From contig NZ_CP117439.1 of the NCBI RefSeq assembly GCF_030687575.1, forward strand, positions 1 to 64,000: a DNA stretch of 64,000 bases, written 5' to 3'. The stretch comes from Pseudomonas sp. FP2309 (lineage in GTDB: Bacteria; Pseudomonadota; Gammaproteobacteria; Pseudomonadales; Pseudomonadaceae). The notes beneath the pieces were generated by a model, which saw nothing but the letters and a program-made list of their open reading frames with translations, was not told where the DNA came from and made no database searches. Below, in pieces: positions 42,191 to 51,071 of the stretch. Within the stretch, counting starts at the first letter, position 1, and each line of letters starts with the position of its first letter. A program made the position numbers and the translations under genes.

Positions 42191-42622
42191 ATGAGTATCG
42201 TTAAAAAAGCATCCGCGCATTGGGAAGGTGACCTGAAGACTGGCCTGGGTTCCATCTCCACGGAAACCGGGGTACTGCGTGAAGCGCCCTACGGCTTCAA
42301 GGCGCGTTTTGAAGGCGGCAAGGGCACCAACCCGGAAGAGCTGATCGGCGCGGCCCATGCCGGCTGTTTCTCGATGGCCTTTTCCATGATTCTCGGCGAC
42401 GCCGGCTTGAAGGCTGACAGCATCGACACCCAGGCTGAAGTGACGCTGGACCAAGTCGACGGCGGCTTTGCGATTACCGCTGTGCACCTGATTCTCAAAG
42501 CCAAGATCCCCGGCGCAAGCCAGGCGCAGTTCGATGAGCTGAGCAAGAAGGCCAAGGAAGGGTGCCCGGTGTCCAAGGTGCTGAACGCGACCATCACCCT
42601 GGATGGCACGTTGGTAAACTGA
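42191..42622 (+). CDS. OsmC family peroxiredoxin
   Basis: OsmC removes organic hydroperoxides through two cysteines. In 143 residues Cys59 (AAHAGCFSMAFS) and Cys125 (KEGCPVSKVLN) are both present, with the catalytic N-terminal segment TNPEELIGAAHAGC. Cytoplasmic. GAGGAG precedes the start. E. coli osmC is RpoS-controlled, and the upstream CTATCCT is compatible with that here. A hairpin follows the gene. Confidence 0.92.
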   Translation: MSIVKKASAHWEGDLKTGLGSISTETGVLREAPYGFKARFEGGKGTNPEELIGAAHAGCFSMAFSMILGDAGLKADSIDTQAEVTLDQVDGGFAITAVHLILKAKIPGASQAQFDELSKKAKEGCPVSKVLNATITLDGTLVN

Positions 42623-42702
42623 CAAACCCGCCATTCACAGGGGGTTAACTGTAGGGCGGGCCTGCCGTGGTGAGCGGGCTTGCCCAGCATTGGGCTGCAA
42701 AG

Positions 42703-42740
42703 TGGCCCCATGGGTTTGCAATGTACCCATGCCGGGGCCA
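42703..42740 (+). terminator. Hairpin after the OsmC gene
   Basis: TGGCCCCATGGGT and ACCCATGCCGGGGCCA form a GC-rich stem with a 9-base loop and a two-base bulge. No T-tract follows, so it may be a REP-like stabiliser and not a terminator. Confidence 0.5.
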
Positions 42741-42857
42741 GCCCCGCACCCACCTTCCGCTATGCGTTAAATCAGAACTCGTGTTTGCAAACTGTGGTCG
42801 AATAGCCATGCAGCCTAGGCGCACACCCGTGCGCGGTGCATTCAGGGAGCTTCACAC

Positions 42858-43097
42858 ATGAAACGTTTTGCCTTGGCGATCATCTGCGCTGTGTTGGCCA
42901 CATCGGCCGTGGCCGCTCCAAAAGATTGTGAAGAACTCAGGAAAGAGATTGAAGTGAAGATCCAGGCCAAGGCGATTCCGTCCTACACCCTGGAAATCAT
43001 CACCGCCGAAGAAGCCCAGAACCACGACAGTGCCATGATTGTCGGCTCATGCGAAAACGGCACCAAGCGCATCATCTACCAAAAAAACAACGACTGA
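42858..43097 (+). CDS. DUF1161 periplasmic protein (copy 2)
   Basis: A 79-residue secreted protein with a signal peptide (MKRFALAIICAVLATSAVA) and the two DUF1161 cysteines (DCEELRKEIEVKI and VGSCENGTKRIIY). It is a clear paralogue of the gene at 40687, with the same layout but a longer middle loop. Its TGA directly abuts the stop of the gene on the opposite strand. Function unknown; location beside oxidative-stress genes suggests an envelope stress role, which is inference. Confidence 0.85.
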   Translation: MKRFALAIICAVLATSAVAAPKDCEELRKEIEVKIQAKAIPSYTLEIITAEEAQNHDSAMIVGSCENGTKRIIYQKNND

Positions 43098-43520
43098 TCA
43101 GAGGCAGTTGACGCTGCGTTCCTCGGCCAGCAACTGCCGCGCTGAGTCGTACAGCCGAATGTTGGGCGTGAAGGCCAGCGAGCGCCCCTCCAGCACATAG
43201 CGCCGGCCTGCCTGGAAATGCTCGTACTGCAAGGTCATGAAGCAGGTGCGGTACTGCATGGCGCTGAATCCGCCCAGGCCTCCGCCGGAAGGCACCTCAA
43301 AGTCAAAGCGCACCATCAGCTCATGCGCTCCGGGCGGCATTTGGAAATAACGTCCGTCGTTAAGGTTTTTGCCGTCCAGGCGCTGCGCCATCACCAGTTT
43401 GGCACCCGGCGTCGGCGTGGCGAAATCGACCCAGGCTTGCTGCGGATCGGCTGGCGGCACGGGGGTCGACGTACAGGCACTGATGAGCACGACGGCGACG
43501 CAAAGCAAGAGCTGACGCAT
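43098..43520 (-). CDS. Predicted outer-membrane lipoprotein of unknown function
   Basis: The 140-residue protein starts MRQLLLCVAVVLISACTSTP, a lipoprotein signal with Cys at position 16 in the lipobox ISAC. The mature part is beta-rich (GAHELMVRFDFEV, EHFQAGRRYVLEGRSLAF) with a second Cys pair at CFM and the C-terminal VNCL. I do not recognise a family. The stop abuts that of the DUF1161 gene. It is divergent from the aminopeptidase lipoprotein gene, sharing about 75 bases. Confidence 0.7.
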   Translation of the reverse strand: MRQLLLCVAVVLISACTSTPVPPADPQQAWVDFATPTPGAKLVMAQRLDGKNLNDGRYFQMPPGAHELMVRFDFEVPSGGGLGGFSAMQYRTCFMTLQYEHFQAGRRYVLEGRSLAFTPNIRLYDSARQLLAEERSVNCL

Positions 43521-43594
43521 GACAGGCACTCGGCGATAGGTGGGTGATTTCTGTCAGTATAAACACGAACCTATCACCCAGGAGCAGTCAGGGC

Positions 43595-44638
43595 ATGGTC
43601 AAAGGCTTTCTTGCGGTGCTCATGCTTATGCTGCTCAGCGGCTGTTCCAGCGTCAGTTATTACAGCCAATTGGCGGGCGGTCAGTGGCAGCTCTTGCGGG
43701 CGAGAGAGCCGGTTGCACAGGTGATCGCCGATCCGGCCCGCGCGCAGTCGTTGCGTGAGCATCTGGCTCAATCCCAGAGGGCACGAACCTTCGCCAGTGA
43801 ACAACTGCACCTGCCTGACAACCAGAGTTACCGGCTGTACGCCGATATCGGCCGGCCCTACGTGGTGTGGAATGTCTTTGCCACGCAGGAATTTTCGCTG
43901 TCGCCTGAAAACCATTGCTTCCCCATCGCCGGTTGTGTGGCCTATCGCGGCTACTACAGCCAGGGCGCGGCCCGCGGTGAGGCGGCGTTGTTGCGCCAGC
44001 AGGGCATGGATGTATCGATTGGCGGTGTTGAGGCCTATTCCACCTTGGGCTGGTTCAATGACCCCATCATGAGTTCGATGATGCACTGGGGCGATGAACG
44101 CCTGGCCACGTTGATTTTTCATGAGCTGGCCCACCAGCGTTTTTATGTGAAGGATGACACGGAGTTCAACGAGTCATTCGCCACCTTTGTCGAACAGGAA
44201 GGCACCCGCCAATGGCGCGCCGTCCGTGGGCTGGCGCCGCAGAGCGAGGCGACGCGGCAACAGCGCGACCAGTTTATCCAGCTGATTCTCGATACCCGCA
44301 AACGCCTGGAAACCCTCTACGCCCAGCCGTTGGCGGCGGACGCAATGCGCCAGGCCAAGGCGGCGCAGTTCGAGCGCTTGCGCCGTGAGTACCGCCAGTT
44401 GCGCGACGGCCCGTGGCGCGGCGACAAGCGTTATGACGCCTGGATCAACCAGCCGATGAACAACGCGCGGTTGCTGCCGTTTGGGCTGTATGACCGCTGG
44501 GTACCGGCCTTTGCGGCGTTGTTCAGGCAGGAAGGTGGGGACTGGCTGAAGTTCTATGCCGCGGTGGAGAAAATGGGTGGGTTGCCGGTGGCGCAGCGAA
44601 AGGCGGCGTTGAAGCAGTTGGAGGATCTTGATTTGTAG
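43595..44638 (+). CDS. Predicted zinc aminopeptidase lipoprotein
   Basis: The 347-residue protein begins MVKGFLAVLMLMLLSGCSS, a lipoprotein signal with Cys17. The body matches the predicted aminopeptidase family (DUF2265, COG4324), with the gluzincin-like motif HELAHQRF (His176, Glu177, His180) and the downstream FNESFATFVEQEG that supplies the third ligand. CAGGAG precedes the ATG. It is envelope-anchored and its substrate is unknown. It is convergent with the HAD phosphatase gene, 16 bases away. Confidence 0.85.
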   Translation: MVKGFLAVLMLMLLSGCSSVSYYSQLAGGQWQLLRAREPVAQVIADPARAQSLREHLAQSQRARTFASEQLHLPDNQSYRLYADIGRPYVVWNVFATQEFSLSPENHCFPIAGCVAYRGYYSQGAARGEAALLRQQGMDVSIGGVEAYSTLGWFNDPIMSSMMHWGDERLATLIFHELAHQRFYVKDDTEFNESFATFVEQEGTRQWRAVRGLAPQSEATRQQRDQFIQLILDTRKRLETLYAQPLAADAMRQAKAAQFERLRREYRQLRDGPWRGDKRYDAWINQPMNNARLLPFGLYDRWVPAFAALFRQEGGDWLKFYAAVEKMGGLPVAQRKAALKQLEDLDL

Positions 44639-44654
44639 GGCCCTGATGGCGGCC

Positions 44655-45314
44655 TCAAGACCCCTGCAAAAATGCCCGATGCATGTCAGCCAACGTCTCG
44701 AAATGCCAGGTCGGCGCCTCGGCGTTCAACTCTTCGAAGCTGCCAAACCCATACCCCACCGCCGCGCAATCCACCCCATTGCTGCGCGCGCCGATCAGGT
44801 CGTGTTTGCGGTCACCAATCATTAGGGTGGTGGCCGGGTCCAGGCCTTCTTCGCTGATCAAATGCGCAATCAGCTCAACCTTGTTGGTGCGCGTGCCATC
44901 CAGCTCGCTGCCGTAGATCACCTTGAAATGCTTGGCAAAGTCAAAATGCCGGGCGATTTCGCGGGCAAAGACCCACGGTTTGGAAGTGGCCACGTACAGG
45001 TGGCGTCCTTGATCGTTCAGGGCCTGCAGCAGCGGCATCACCCCGTCGAACACACGGTTTTCATACAGGCCGGTGACTTTGAAACGCTCGCGGTAAAAAT
45101 TCACCGCTTCCCAGGCCTTGGCTTCATCGAAGCCATAGAACTGCATGAACGCTTGCAGCAACGGCGGGCCGATGAAGTGTTCGAGTGCTGTCAGGTCCGG
45201 CTCATCAATGCCCAGCTTGCCGAGCGCATATTGGATCGAGCGGGTGATGCCTTCGCGTGGGTCGGTGAGGGTGCCGTCCAGGTCGAACAAGACGGTCTGG
45301 TAACGCTGGGTCAT
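44655..45314 (-). CDS. HAD-family phosphatase (phosphoglycolate phosphatase-like)
   Basis: The 219-residue protein has HAD motif I FDLDGTLTDPREG (nucleophile Asp11, acid Asp13), motif II YVATSKP, a Lys near ELDGTRTNK, and motif III MIGDRKHDLIGARSNG. The cap domain is of the helical (type C1) kind. Substrate unknown; phosphoglycolate or pyrophosphate-type activity is typical. Its start overlaps the gamma carbonic anhydrase stop by 4 bases, so the two are coupled, as in PA0065-PA0066 of P. aeruginosa (recalled order). Confidence 0.9.
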   Translation of the reverse strand: MTQRYQTVLFDLDGTLTDPREGITRSIQYALGKLGIDEPDLTALEHFIGPPLLQAFMQFYGFDEAKAWEAVNFYRERFKVTGLYENRVFDGVMPLLQALNDQGRHLYVATSKPWVFAREIARHFDFAKHFKVIYGSELDGTRTNKVELIAHLISEEGLDPATTLMIGDRKHDLIGARSNGVDCAAVGYGFGSFEELNAEAPTWHFETLADMHRAFLQGS

Positions 45315-45853
45315 CGATCGAATCCTTCAGCCAGGTGCAGGTCTTTGAGCTTCACGTAGTTCGCGGCGCTGTAGGTGAAAAAGGCGCGTTCCTTGTCAGT
45401 CAGGGCGCGGATCTGCTTAACCGGGCTGCCGACGTACAAAAAACCGCTCTCGAGTTTCTTGCCCGGCGGCACCAGGCTGCCGGCGCCGATGATGACATCG
45501 TCTTCGACCATCGCGCCGTCCATCACGATACTGCCCATGCCGATCAGGATGCGGTTGCCCACGGTGCAGCCATGCAGCATGACTTTGTGGGCGATGGTCA
45601 CGTCATCGCCGATCAGCAATGGGAAGCCATCAGGATTGAACGGCCCGGCGTGAGTGATGTGCAGCACGCAGCCGTCCTGCACGCTGGTACGCGCGCCGAT
45701 GCGGATGCGGTGCATGTCGCCGCGAATCACGGTCAATGGCCATACCGAGCTGTCGGCGCCGATTTCGACATCGCCGATTACCACCGCCGAAATATCGACA
45801 AAAGCCCCGGCGCCCAGGGTTGGCGTGTGGTTCTGATAGGTGCGAAGGGTCAC
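45311..45853 (-). CDS. Gamma carbonic anhydrase family protein
   Basis: A left-handed beta-helix (hexapeptide) protein of 180 residues. The GTG at 45853 (read MTLRTYQNHTPTL) follows GAGAGAGG and matches the family start. Zinc-site histidines lie in VLHITHAG and KVMLHGCTVG, and the segment SVWPLTVIRGDMHRIRIG is characteristic. Many YrdA-like members have weak or no carbonic anhydrase activity, so the reaction is unproven. It is first in a two-gene operon with the HAD gene and divergent from prlC. Confidence 0.9.
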   Translation of the reverse strand: MTLRTYQNHTPTLGAGAFVDISAVVIGDVEIGADSSVWPLTVIRGDMHRIRIGARTSVQDGCVLHITHAGPFNPDGFPLLIGDDVTIAHKVMLHGCTVGNRILIGMGSIVMDGAMVEDDVIIGAGSLVPPGKKLESGFLYVGSPVKQIRALTDKERAFFTYSAANYVKLKDLHLAEGFDR

Positions 45854-45954
45854 GATAGCCTCTCTCTCTTCTGCTGATAGCTGCGGTGGGCGTTGATTGT
45901 AATTAAGATGGCCCCATCTTTGTCTTACCTGTTTCTTCAGCCAAGGTGCCAACC

Positions 45955-48006
45955 GTGAGCGCGAACAACCCTCTTTTGCAGTCCTACGACCTGCCGCCAT
46001 TCTCGGCGATCCGTGCCGAGCACGTTCAGCCGGCCATCGAACAGATCCTCGCCGATAACCGCGTGGCCATCGAAGGCATCCTGCAAAGCCAGGGTAAAAA
46101 TCCTACCTGGGCCGGGCTGGTGCTGGCCATGGACGAACTCAACGACCGCCTGGGTGCCGCCTGGAGCCCGGTCAGCCATCTCAACGCGGTGTGTAACAGT
46201 CCTGAACTGCGCGAAGCCTACGAGGCTTGTCTGCCGGCGTTGAGCGCGTACTCCACCGAGATGGGCCAGAACCGCGAGCTGTTCCAGGCCTTCGAAGCCC
46301 TGGCCAACAGCCCCGAAGCTGCCGGTTTCGATGTGGCGCAAAAAACCATCCTTGAGCATTCCCTGCGTGATTTCCGCTTGTCGGGTATCGACCTGCCGCC
46401 GGAGCAGCAGAAGCGCTACGCCGAAGTGCAGAGCAAATTGTCCGAGCTGGGCAGCAAGTTCTCCAACCAACTGTTGGACGCCACCCAGGCCTGGACCAAG
46501 CACGTCACTGATGAAGCCACCCTCGCCGGCCTGACCGACTCGGCCAAGGCGCAAATGGCCGCCGCGGCCCAGGCCAAAGGCCTTGACGGCTGGCTGATCA
46601 CCCTGGAATTTCCCAGCTACTACGCCGTGATGACCTACGCCCAGGACCGTGCCCTGCGTGAGGAAATCTACGCCGCTTATTGCACCCGTGCGTCGGACCA
46701 AGGCCCCAACGCCGGTCAGAACGATAACGGCCCCGTGATGGAACAGATCCTCGACCTGCGTCAGGAACTGGCGCAATTGCTCGGTTTCGCCTCGTTCTCC
46801 GAGCTGAGTCTGGCCACCAAGATGGCCGAATCCAGCGACCAGGTGCTGAGTTTCCTACGAGACCTGGCCAAGCGCAGCAAGCCGTTTGCGGTTCAGGACC
46901 TGCAACAGCTCAAGGCCTACGCCGCCGAACAAGGGTGTGCCGATCTGCAAAGCTGGGACAGTGGTTTCTACGGCGAAAAACTGCGAGAGCAGCGCTACAG
47001 CGTGTCTCAGGAAGCCCTGCGAGCATACTTCCCGATCGACAAAGTACTGGGCGGCCTCTTCGCCATTGTGCAGCGCCTGTACGGCATCGAGATCGCCGAG
47101 CAAAAAGGCTTCGACACCTGGCACCCGGATGTTCGCCTGTTTGAAATCAAGGAGAACGGCCAGCACGTCGGCCGTTTCTTCTTCGACCTGTACGCCCGCG
47201 CCAACAAACGCGGCGGTGCCTGGATGGACGGCGCCCGCGACCGTCGCCGCACGGTCGACGGTGTACTGCAAAGCCCGGTGGCCAACCTGGTGTGCAATTT
47301 CACCCCGGCCGACAGCGGCAAGCCTGCCCTGCTGACCCACGATGAAGTCACCACGCTGTTCCACGAATTCGGCCATGGCCTGCATCACCTGCTGACCCGC
47401 GTCGAGCACGCTGGAGTGTCCGGCATCAACGGCGTGGCCTGGGATGCAGTGGAGCTGCCAAGCCAGTTCATGGAGAACTGGTGCTGGGAGCCGGAAGGTC
47501 TGGCGCTGATCTCCGGCCACTATGAAACCGGTGAGCCGTTGCCGCAGGACCTGCTGGAAAAAATGCTCGCGGCGAAGAACTTCCAGTCCGGCCTGATGAT
47601 GGTCCGCCAGTTGGAGTTTTCGCTGTTCGACTTTGAGATGCACGCCACCCACGGCGACGGCCGCACGGTGGCCCAGGTGCTGGAGGGCGTGCGGGACGAG
47701 GTCTCGGTGATGCGTCCACCCGCGTATAACCGCTTCCCCAATAGCTTTGCGCATATTTTCGCCGGGGGTTACGCGGCCGGGTACTATAGCTACAAGTGGG
47801 CCGAAGTACTGTCGGCGGATGCCTTCTCCAAATTCGAGGAAGACGGTGTACTCAATGCCGACACCGGTCGCGCCTTCCGTGAGGCGATCCTGGCGCGCGG
47901 CGGCTCCCAGGCGCCCATGGTGCTGTTCGTCGACTTCCGCGGACGCGAGCCGTCGATTGACGCACTCTTGCGCCACAGCGGCCTGAGTGAGGATGCGGCA
48001 GCATGA
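45955..48006 (+). CDS. prlC: Oligopeptidase A
   Basis: PrlC is a cytoplasmic M3-family zinc metallopeptidase that degrades signal peptides and other short peptides. The GTG start (read MSANNPLLQSYD) follows AAGG by 7 bases and gives 683 residues. The zinc motif is HEFGHGLHH (His470, Glu471, His474), with the third ligand in GLALISGHYET or nearby. Its stop overlaps yheV by 4 bases (ATGA), so the two are translated together. Confidence 0.95.
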   Translation: MSANNPLLQSYDLPPFSAIRAEHVQPAIEQILADNRVAIEGILQSQGKNPTWAGLVLAMDELNDRLGAAWSPVSHLNAVCNSPELREAYEACLPALSAYSTEMGQNRELFQAFEALANSPEAAGFDVAQKTILEHSLRDFRLSGIDLPPEQQKRYAEVQSKLSELGSKFSNQLLDATQAWTKHVTDEATLAGLTDSAKAQMAAAAQAKGLDGWLITLEFPSYYAVMTYAQDRALREEIYAAYCTRASDQGPNAGQNDNGPVMEQILDLRQELAQLLGFASFSELSLATKMAESSDQVLSFLRDLAKRSKPFAVQDLQQLKAYAAEQGCADLQSWDSGFYGEKLREQRYSVSQEALRAYFPIDKVLGGLFAIVQRLYGIEIAEQKGFDTWHPDVRLFEIKENGQHVGRFFFDLYARANKRGGAWMDGARDRRRTVDGVLQSPVANLVCNFTPADSGKPALLTHDEVTTLFHEFGHGLHHLLTRVEHAGVSGINGVAWDAVELPSQFMENWCWEPEGLALISGHYETGEPLPQDLLEKMLAAKNFQSGLMMVRQLEFSLFDFEMHATHGDGRTVAQVLEGVRDEVSVMRPPAYNRFPNSFAHIFAGGYAAGYYSYKWAEVLSADAFSKFEEDGVLNADTGRAFREAILARGGSQAPMVLFVDFRGREPSIDALLRHSGLSEDAAA

Positions 48007-48278
48007 GTGACGCGCCTGTGGTGACCAAAAAGCAATTTATCGCCGGGGCTGTCTGCCCGGCGTGCAGCGAGCCGGACAAGCTGAAAATGTGGACCGAAGA
48101 CAGCGTGCCGCACCGTGAATGCGTGGCCTGCGGCTATACCGATACCCTGAATGATCAAGGATTGTCGGTGCCCAAGGAGCTGGGGACGCGGGTCAATACC
48201 TCGGCATTGAAAGCGCCGGCTGATCCAAAGGTTCAGGCGGTGCAGTTCTTCCCCAATCCGAAGCTGAAAAAAGACTGA
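48003..48278 (+). CDS. yheV: YheV-family putative zinc-ribbon protein
   Basis: A 91-residue protein with two CxxC pairs (AVCPACSEPDKL and HRECVACGYTDTLN) forming a zinc ribbon. It is a conserved partner of prlC in gamma-proteobacteria, with unknown function. The start overlaps the prlC stop (ATGA). A long hairpin follows. In P. aeruginosa the same pair occurs as PA0067-PA0068 (from memory). Confidence 0.9.
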   Translation: MSDAPVVTKKQFIAGAVCPACSEPDKLKMWTEDSVPHRECVACGYTDTLNDQGLSVPKELGTRVNTSALKAPADPKVQAVQFFPNPKLKKD

Positions 48279-48297
48279 CGGACCTGTCCGAGCCCAA

Positions 48298-48379
48298 TGG
48301 GGGCTGGCTTGCCTGCGATAGCATCACCTCGATCTGACGGAAGATCGAGGCGTTTGCATCGCAAGCACGCCAGCCCCCA
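48298..48379. repeat. Long REP/REPIN-like inverted repeat after yheV
   Basis: The outer arms TGGGGGCTGGCTTGC and GCAAGCACGCCAGCCCCCA pair, and an inner stem (CCTCGATCT with AGATCGAGG) forms a second hairpin over about 80 bases. This is the typical layout of a REP doublet. Confidence 0.85.
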
Positions 48380-48525
48380 CTTTTATGTCTGCGGGTCAGC
48401 GATTTCCCTGCCTGATTCTTAGCCTGCTATCATTTGTAACTATTGATTGCAGTTCGCTGCCACAACATGACAAGCCGCTCCCTAGAAGCCGCTGTTAAAC
48501 CCGTGACCCCACGATGAGGTGCCTC

Positions 48526-49278
48526 GTGTCTGACCAAGATCAAGACAACCCCCGGCGTGACTTTCTGCGCAAATCCTTGACCTTGATCCCGGTGGTCACG
48601 GTTGCCAGTACTGGCCTTGGTGGCTCGATGCTGATGGCGACGCCGCAGCCTGCCCAGGCCGCGCCTGCCACGCCGGTGACCCGCGCGAAGGCCTATGAAC
48701 CGAGCTATTTCACTGCCGAGGAATGGGCGTTCATCAACGCCGCCGTCGAGCGCCTGATCCCCGCCGATGCCCAAGGCCCAGGCGCCCTGGAAGCCGGTGC
48801 GCCTGAATACATCGATCGTCAGATGAACACACCGTATGCCAGCGGCGCGCTGTGGTTCATGCAAGGTCCGTTCAACGCTGATGCCGCGCCGGAGATGGGT
48901 TGGCAGAGCAAATTGGTGCCCAAAGAGATCTACCGCCTGGGCATTGCCGCCACGGATGCTTGGTCGAAGGCGTTCAACGGTAAAGCTTTTGCTGCGCAAG
49001 ACAGCGCTACCCGAGACGACATGTTGCGTCGTCTGGAGGCTGGCGGCACTGAGCTCAGCGCGCATTTCGAGGCGGTGCCGCCCAAGGTGTTCTTCAACCT
49101 GTTGTTGCAAAACACCAAGGAAGGCTTTTTTTGCGACCCGATCCACGGTGGCAATAAAGGCATGGTCGGTTGGACCATGATCGGTTTCCCCGGCGCGCGC
49201 GCCGACTTTATGGACTGGGTGGAGCGCAACGAGCAGTACCCCTTCCCGGCTGTTTCCATCCGCGGCGAGAGGGCATAA
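48526..49278 (+). CDS. Gluconate 2-dehydrogenase gamma (Tat-exported) subunit
   Basis: The small subunit of the periplasmic flavoprotein-cytochrome c gluconate dehydrogenase. The GTG at 48526 (read MSDQDQDNPRRDFLRKS) follows GAGG by 6 bases; an ATG at 48514 is the alternative. The twin-arginine motif RRDFLRK, then a hydrophobic stretch and AQA cleavage site, shows Tat export carrying the folded complex. About 250 residues with the conserved VERLIPADAQGPGALEAG segment. It is first in a three-gene operon. Confidence 0.9.
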   Translation: MSDQDQDNPRRDFLRKSLTLIPVVTVASTGLGGSMLMATPQPAQAAPATPVTRAKAYEPSYFTAEEWAFINAAVERLIPADAQGPGALEAGAPEYIDRQMNTPYASGALWFMQGPFNADAAPEMGWQSKLVPKEIYRLGIAATDAWSKAFNGKAFAAQDSATRDDMLRRLEAGGTELSAHFEAVPPKVFFNLLLQNTKEGFFCDPIHGGNKGMVGWTMIGFPGARADFMDWVERNEQYPFPAVSIRGERA

Positions 49279-49280
49279 AC

Positions 49281-51065
49281 GTGGCGACCATCATGAAAAA
49301 AGTCGATGCAGTGATCGTAGGCTTCGGTTGGACCGGCGCGATCATGGCCAAGGAACTGACGGAAGCAGGCCTCAATGTGCTGGCGCTGGAGCGCGGCCCG
49401 ATGCAGGACACTTACCCGGACGGCAACTATCCCCAGGTCATCGACGAATTGACCTACAGCGTGCGCAAAAAACTCTTCCAGGACATTTCCAAAGAGACCG
49501 TGACCATCCGCCATAGCGTGAATGACGTCGCGTTGCCCAACCGTCAGCTCGGCGCCTTCCTGCCGGGCAACGGCGTCGGTGGCGCGGGTTTGCACTGGTC
49601 CGGCGTGCATTTTCGCGTGGACCCGATCGAGTTGCGCATGCGCAGCCATTACGAAGAGCGCTACGGTAAAAATTTCATTCCCAAGGACATGACCATCCAG
49701 GACTTCGGTGTCAGCTACGAAGAACTGGAGCCATTCTTTGACTACGCGGAAAAAGTCTTCGGTACCTCCGGCCAGGCCTGGACGGTGAAGGGAAAACTGG
49801 TGGGCGAAGGCCGTGGCGGCAACCCGTACGCACCGGACCGGTCCAACCCGTTTCCATTGGAATCGCAGAAAAACACCGTTTCCGCACAGTTGTTTCAGAA
49901 AGCGGCGGCTGAAGTGGGTTACAAGCCCTACAACCTGCCCTCCGCCAATACCTCGGGGCCATACACCAACCCTTACGGCGCGCAGATGGGGCCGTGCAAT
50001 TTCTGCGGCTTTTGCAGCGGCTACGTGTGCTACATGTACTCCAAGGCCTCGCCGAACGTGAACATCCTGCCGGCGCTGCGTCAGGTGCCGAACTTTGAGC
50101 TGCGGCCCAATTCCCAAGTACTCAAGGTCAATCTCGACAGCACTGGTAAGAAAGCCACGGGTGTGACCTACATCGACGCCCAGGGCCGTGAGATCGAGCA
50201 ACCGGCGGACTTGGTGATCCTCGCGGCGTTCCAGTTCCACAACGTGCGACTGATGCTGTTGTCGGGCATCGGCAAGCCGTACGATCCCATCACCAATGAG
50301 GGCGTGGTGGGCCGCAATTTCGCCTACCAGAACATGGCGACCATTAAGGCGTTCTTCGATAAGGACACCCACACCAATAACTTCATCGGCGCCGGCGGCA
50401 ATGGCGTGGCGGTGGATGACTTCAACGCTGATAACTTTGACCACGGCCCGCACGGCTTTGTGGGCGGTTCGCCGATGTGGGTCAATCAGGCCGGCAGCCG
50501 GCCTATTGCTGGCACGTCCAACCCGCCCGGCACCCCGGCCTGGGGCAGTGCGTGGAAGCGTGCCACCGCGGATTACTACACCCATCAGGTGTCGATGGAT
50601 GCCCACGGTGCTCACCAGTCCTACCGAGGTAACTACTTGGATCTGGACCCGGTGTATCGCGATGCCTACGGCCTGCCCTTGCTGCGTATGACGTTCGACT
50701 GGCAAGAAAACGACATCAAGATGAACCGCTTTATGGTCGAGAAGATGGGCAAGATCGCACAAGCGATGAACCCCAAGGCGATTGCCCTGCTCGGCAAAAA
50801 AGTCGGTGAGCACTTCAACACCGCGTCGTACCAGACCACCCACCTCAACGGTGGCGCGATCATGGGCACCGACCCGAAAACCAGTGCATTGAACCGCTAC
50901 CTGCAGAGCTGGGATGTACACAACGTGTTTGTCCCCGGCGCGTCCGCGTTCCCACAGGGCCTGGGCTACAACCCGACCGGCCTGGTGGCGGCGCTGACCT
51001 ATTGGTCGGCGCGAGCCATCCGCGAGCAGTACCTGAAAAACCCCGGCCCGCTGGTTCAGGCATAA
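49281..51065 (+). CDS. Gluconate 2-dehydrogenase flavoprotein (GMC) subunit
   Basis: The 594-residue catalytic subunit oxidises D-gluconate to 2-ketogluconate and passes electrons to the cytochrome. It has the FAD motif VDAVIVGFGWTGAIMAKEL near residue 8, GMC-type segments FLPGNGVGGAGLHWSG and GASAFPQGLGYNPTGLVAAL, and the active-site His near HLNGGAIMG. Cysteines at 239, 242, 245 and 250 (GPCNFCGFCSGYVC) form a cluster-like motif that may bind Fe-S. The GTG at 49281 follows GAGAGGG. It has no signal of its own and is presumably carried out with the gamma subunit. Confidence 0.93.
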   Translation: MATIMKKVDAVIVGFGWTGAIMAKELTEAGLNVLALERGPMQDTYPDGNYPQVIDELTYSVRKKLFQDISKETVTIRHSVNDVALPNRQLGAFLPGNGVGGAGLHWSGVHFRVDPIELRMRSHYEERYGKNFIPKDMTIQDFGVSYEELEPFFDYAEKVFGTSGQAWTVKGKLVGEGRGGNPYAPDRSNPFPLESQKNTVSAQLFQKAAAEVGYKPYNLPSANTSGPYTNPYGAQMGPCNFCGFCSGYVCYMYSKASPNVNILPALRQVPNFELRPNSQVLKVNLDSTGKKATGVTYIDAQGREIEQPADLVILAAFQFHNVRLMLLSGIGKPYDPITNEGVVGRNFAYQNMATIKAFFDKDTHTNNFIGAGGNGVAVDDFNADNFDHGPHGFVGGSPMWVNQAGSRPIAGTSNPPGTPAWGSAWKRATADYYTHQVSMDAHGAHQSYRGNYLDLDPVYRDAYGLPLLRMTFDWQENDIKMNRFMVEKMGKIAQAMNPKAIALLGKKVGEHFNTASYQTTHLNGGAIMGTDPKTSALNRYLQSWDVHNVFVPGASAFPQGLGYNPTGLVAALTYWSARAIREQYLKNPGPLVQA

Positions 51066-51071
51066 GGAGCG

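Noticed and set aside
42623..42857. Hidden small gene after the OsmC gene
   Set aside because: The only frame is short, lacks a ribosome site and contains the hairpin; no family match.
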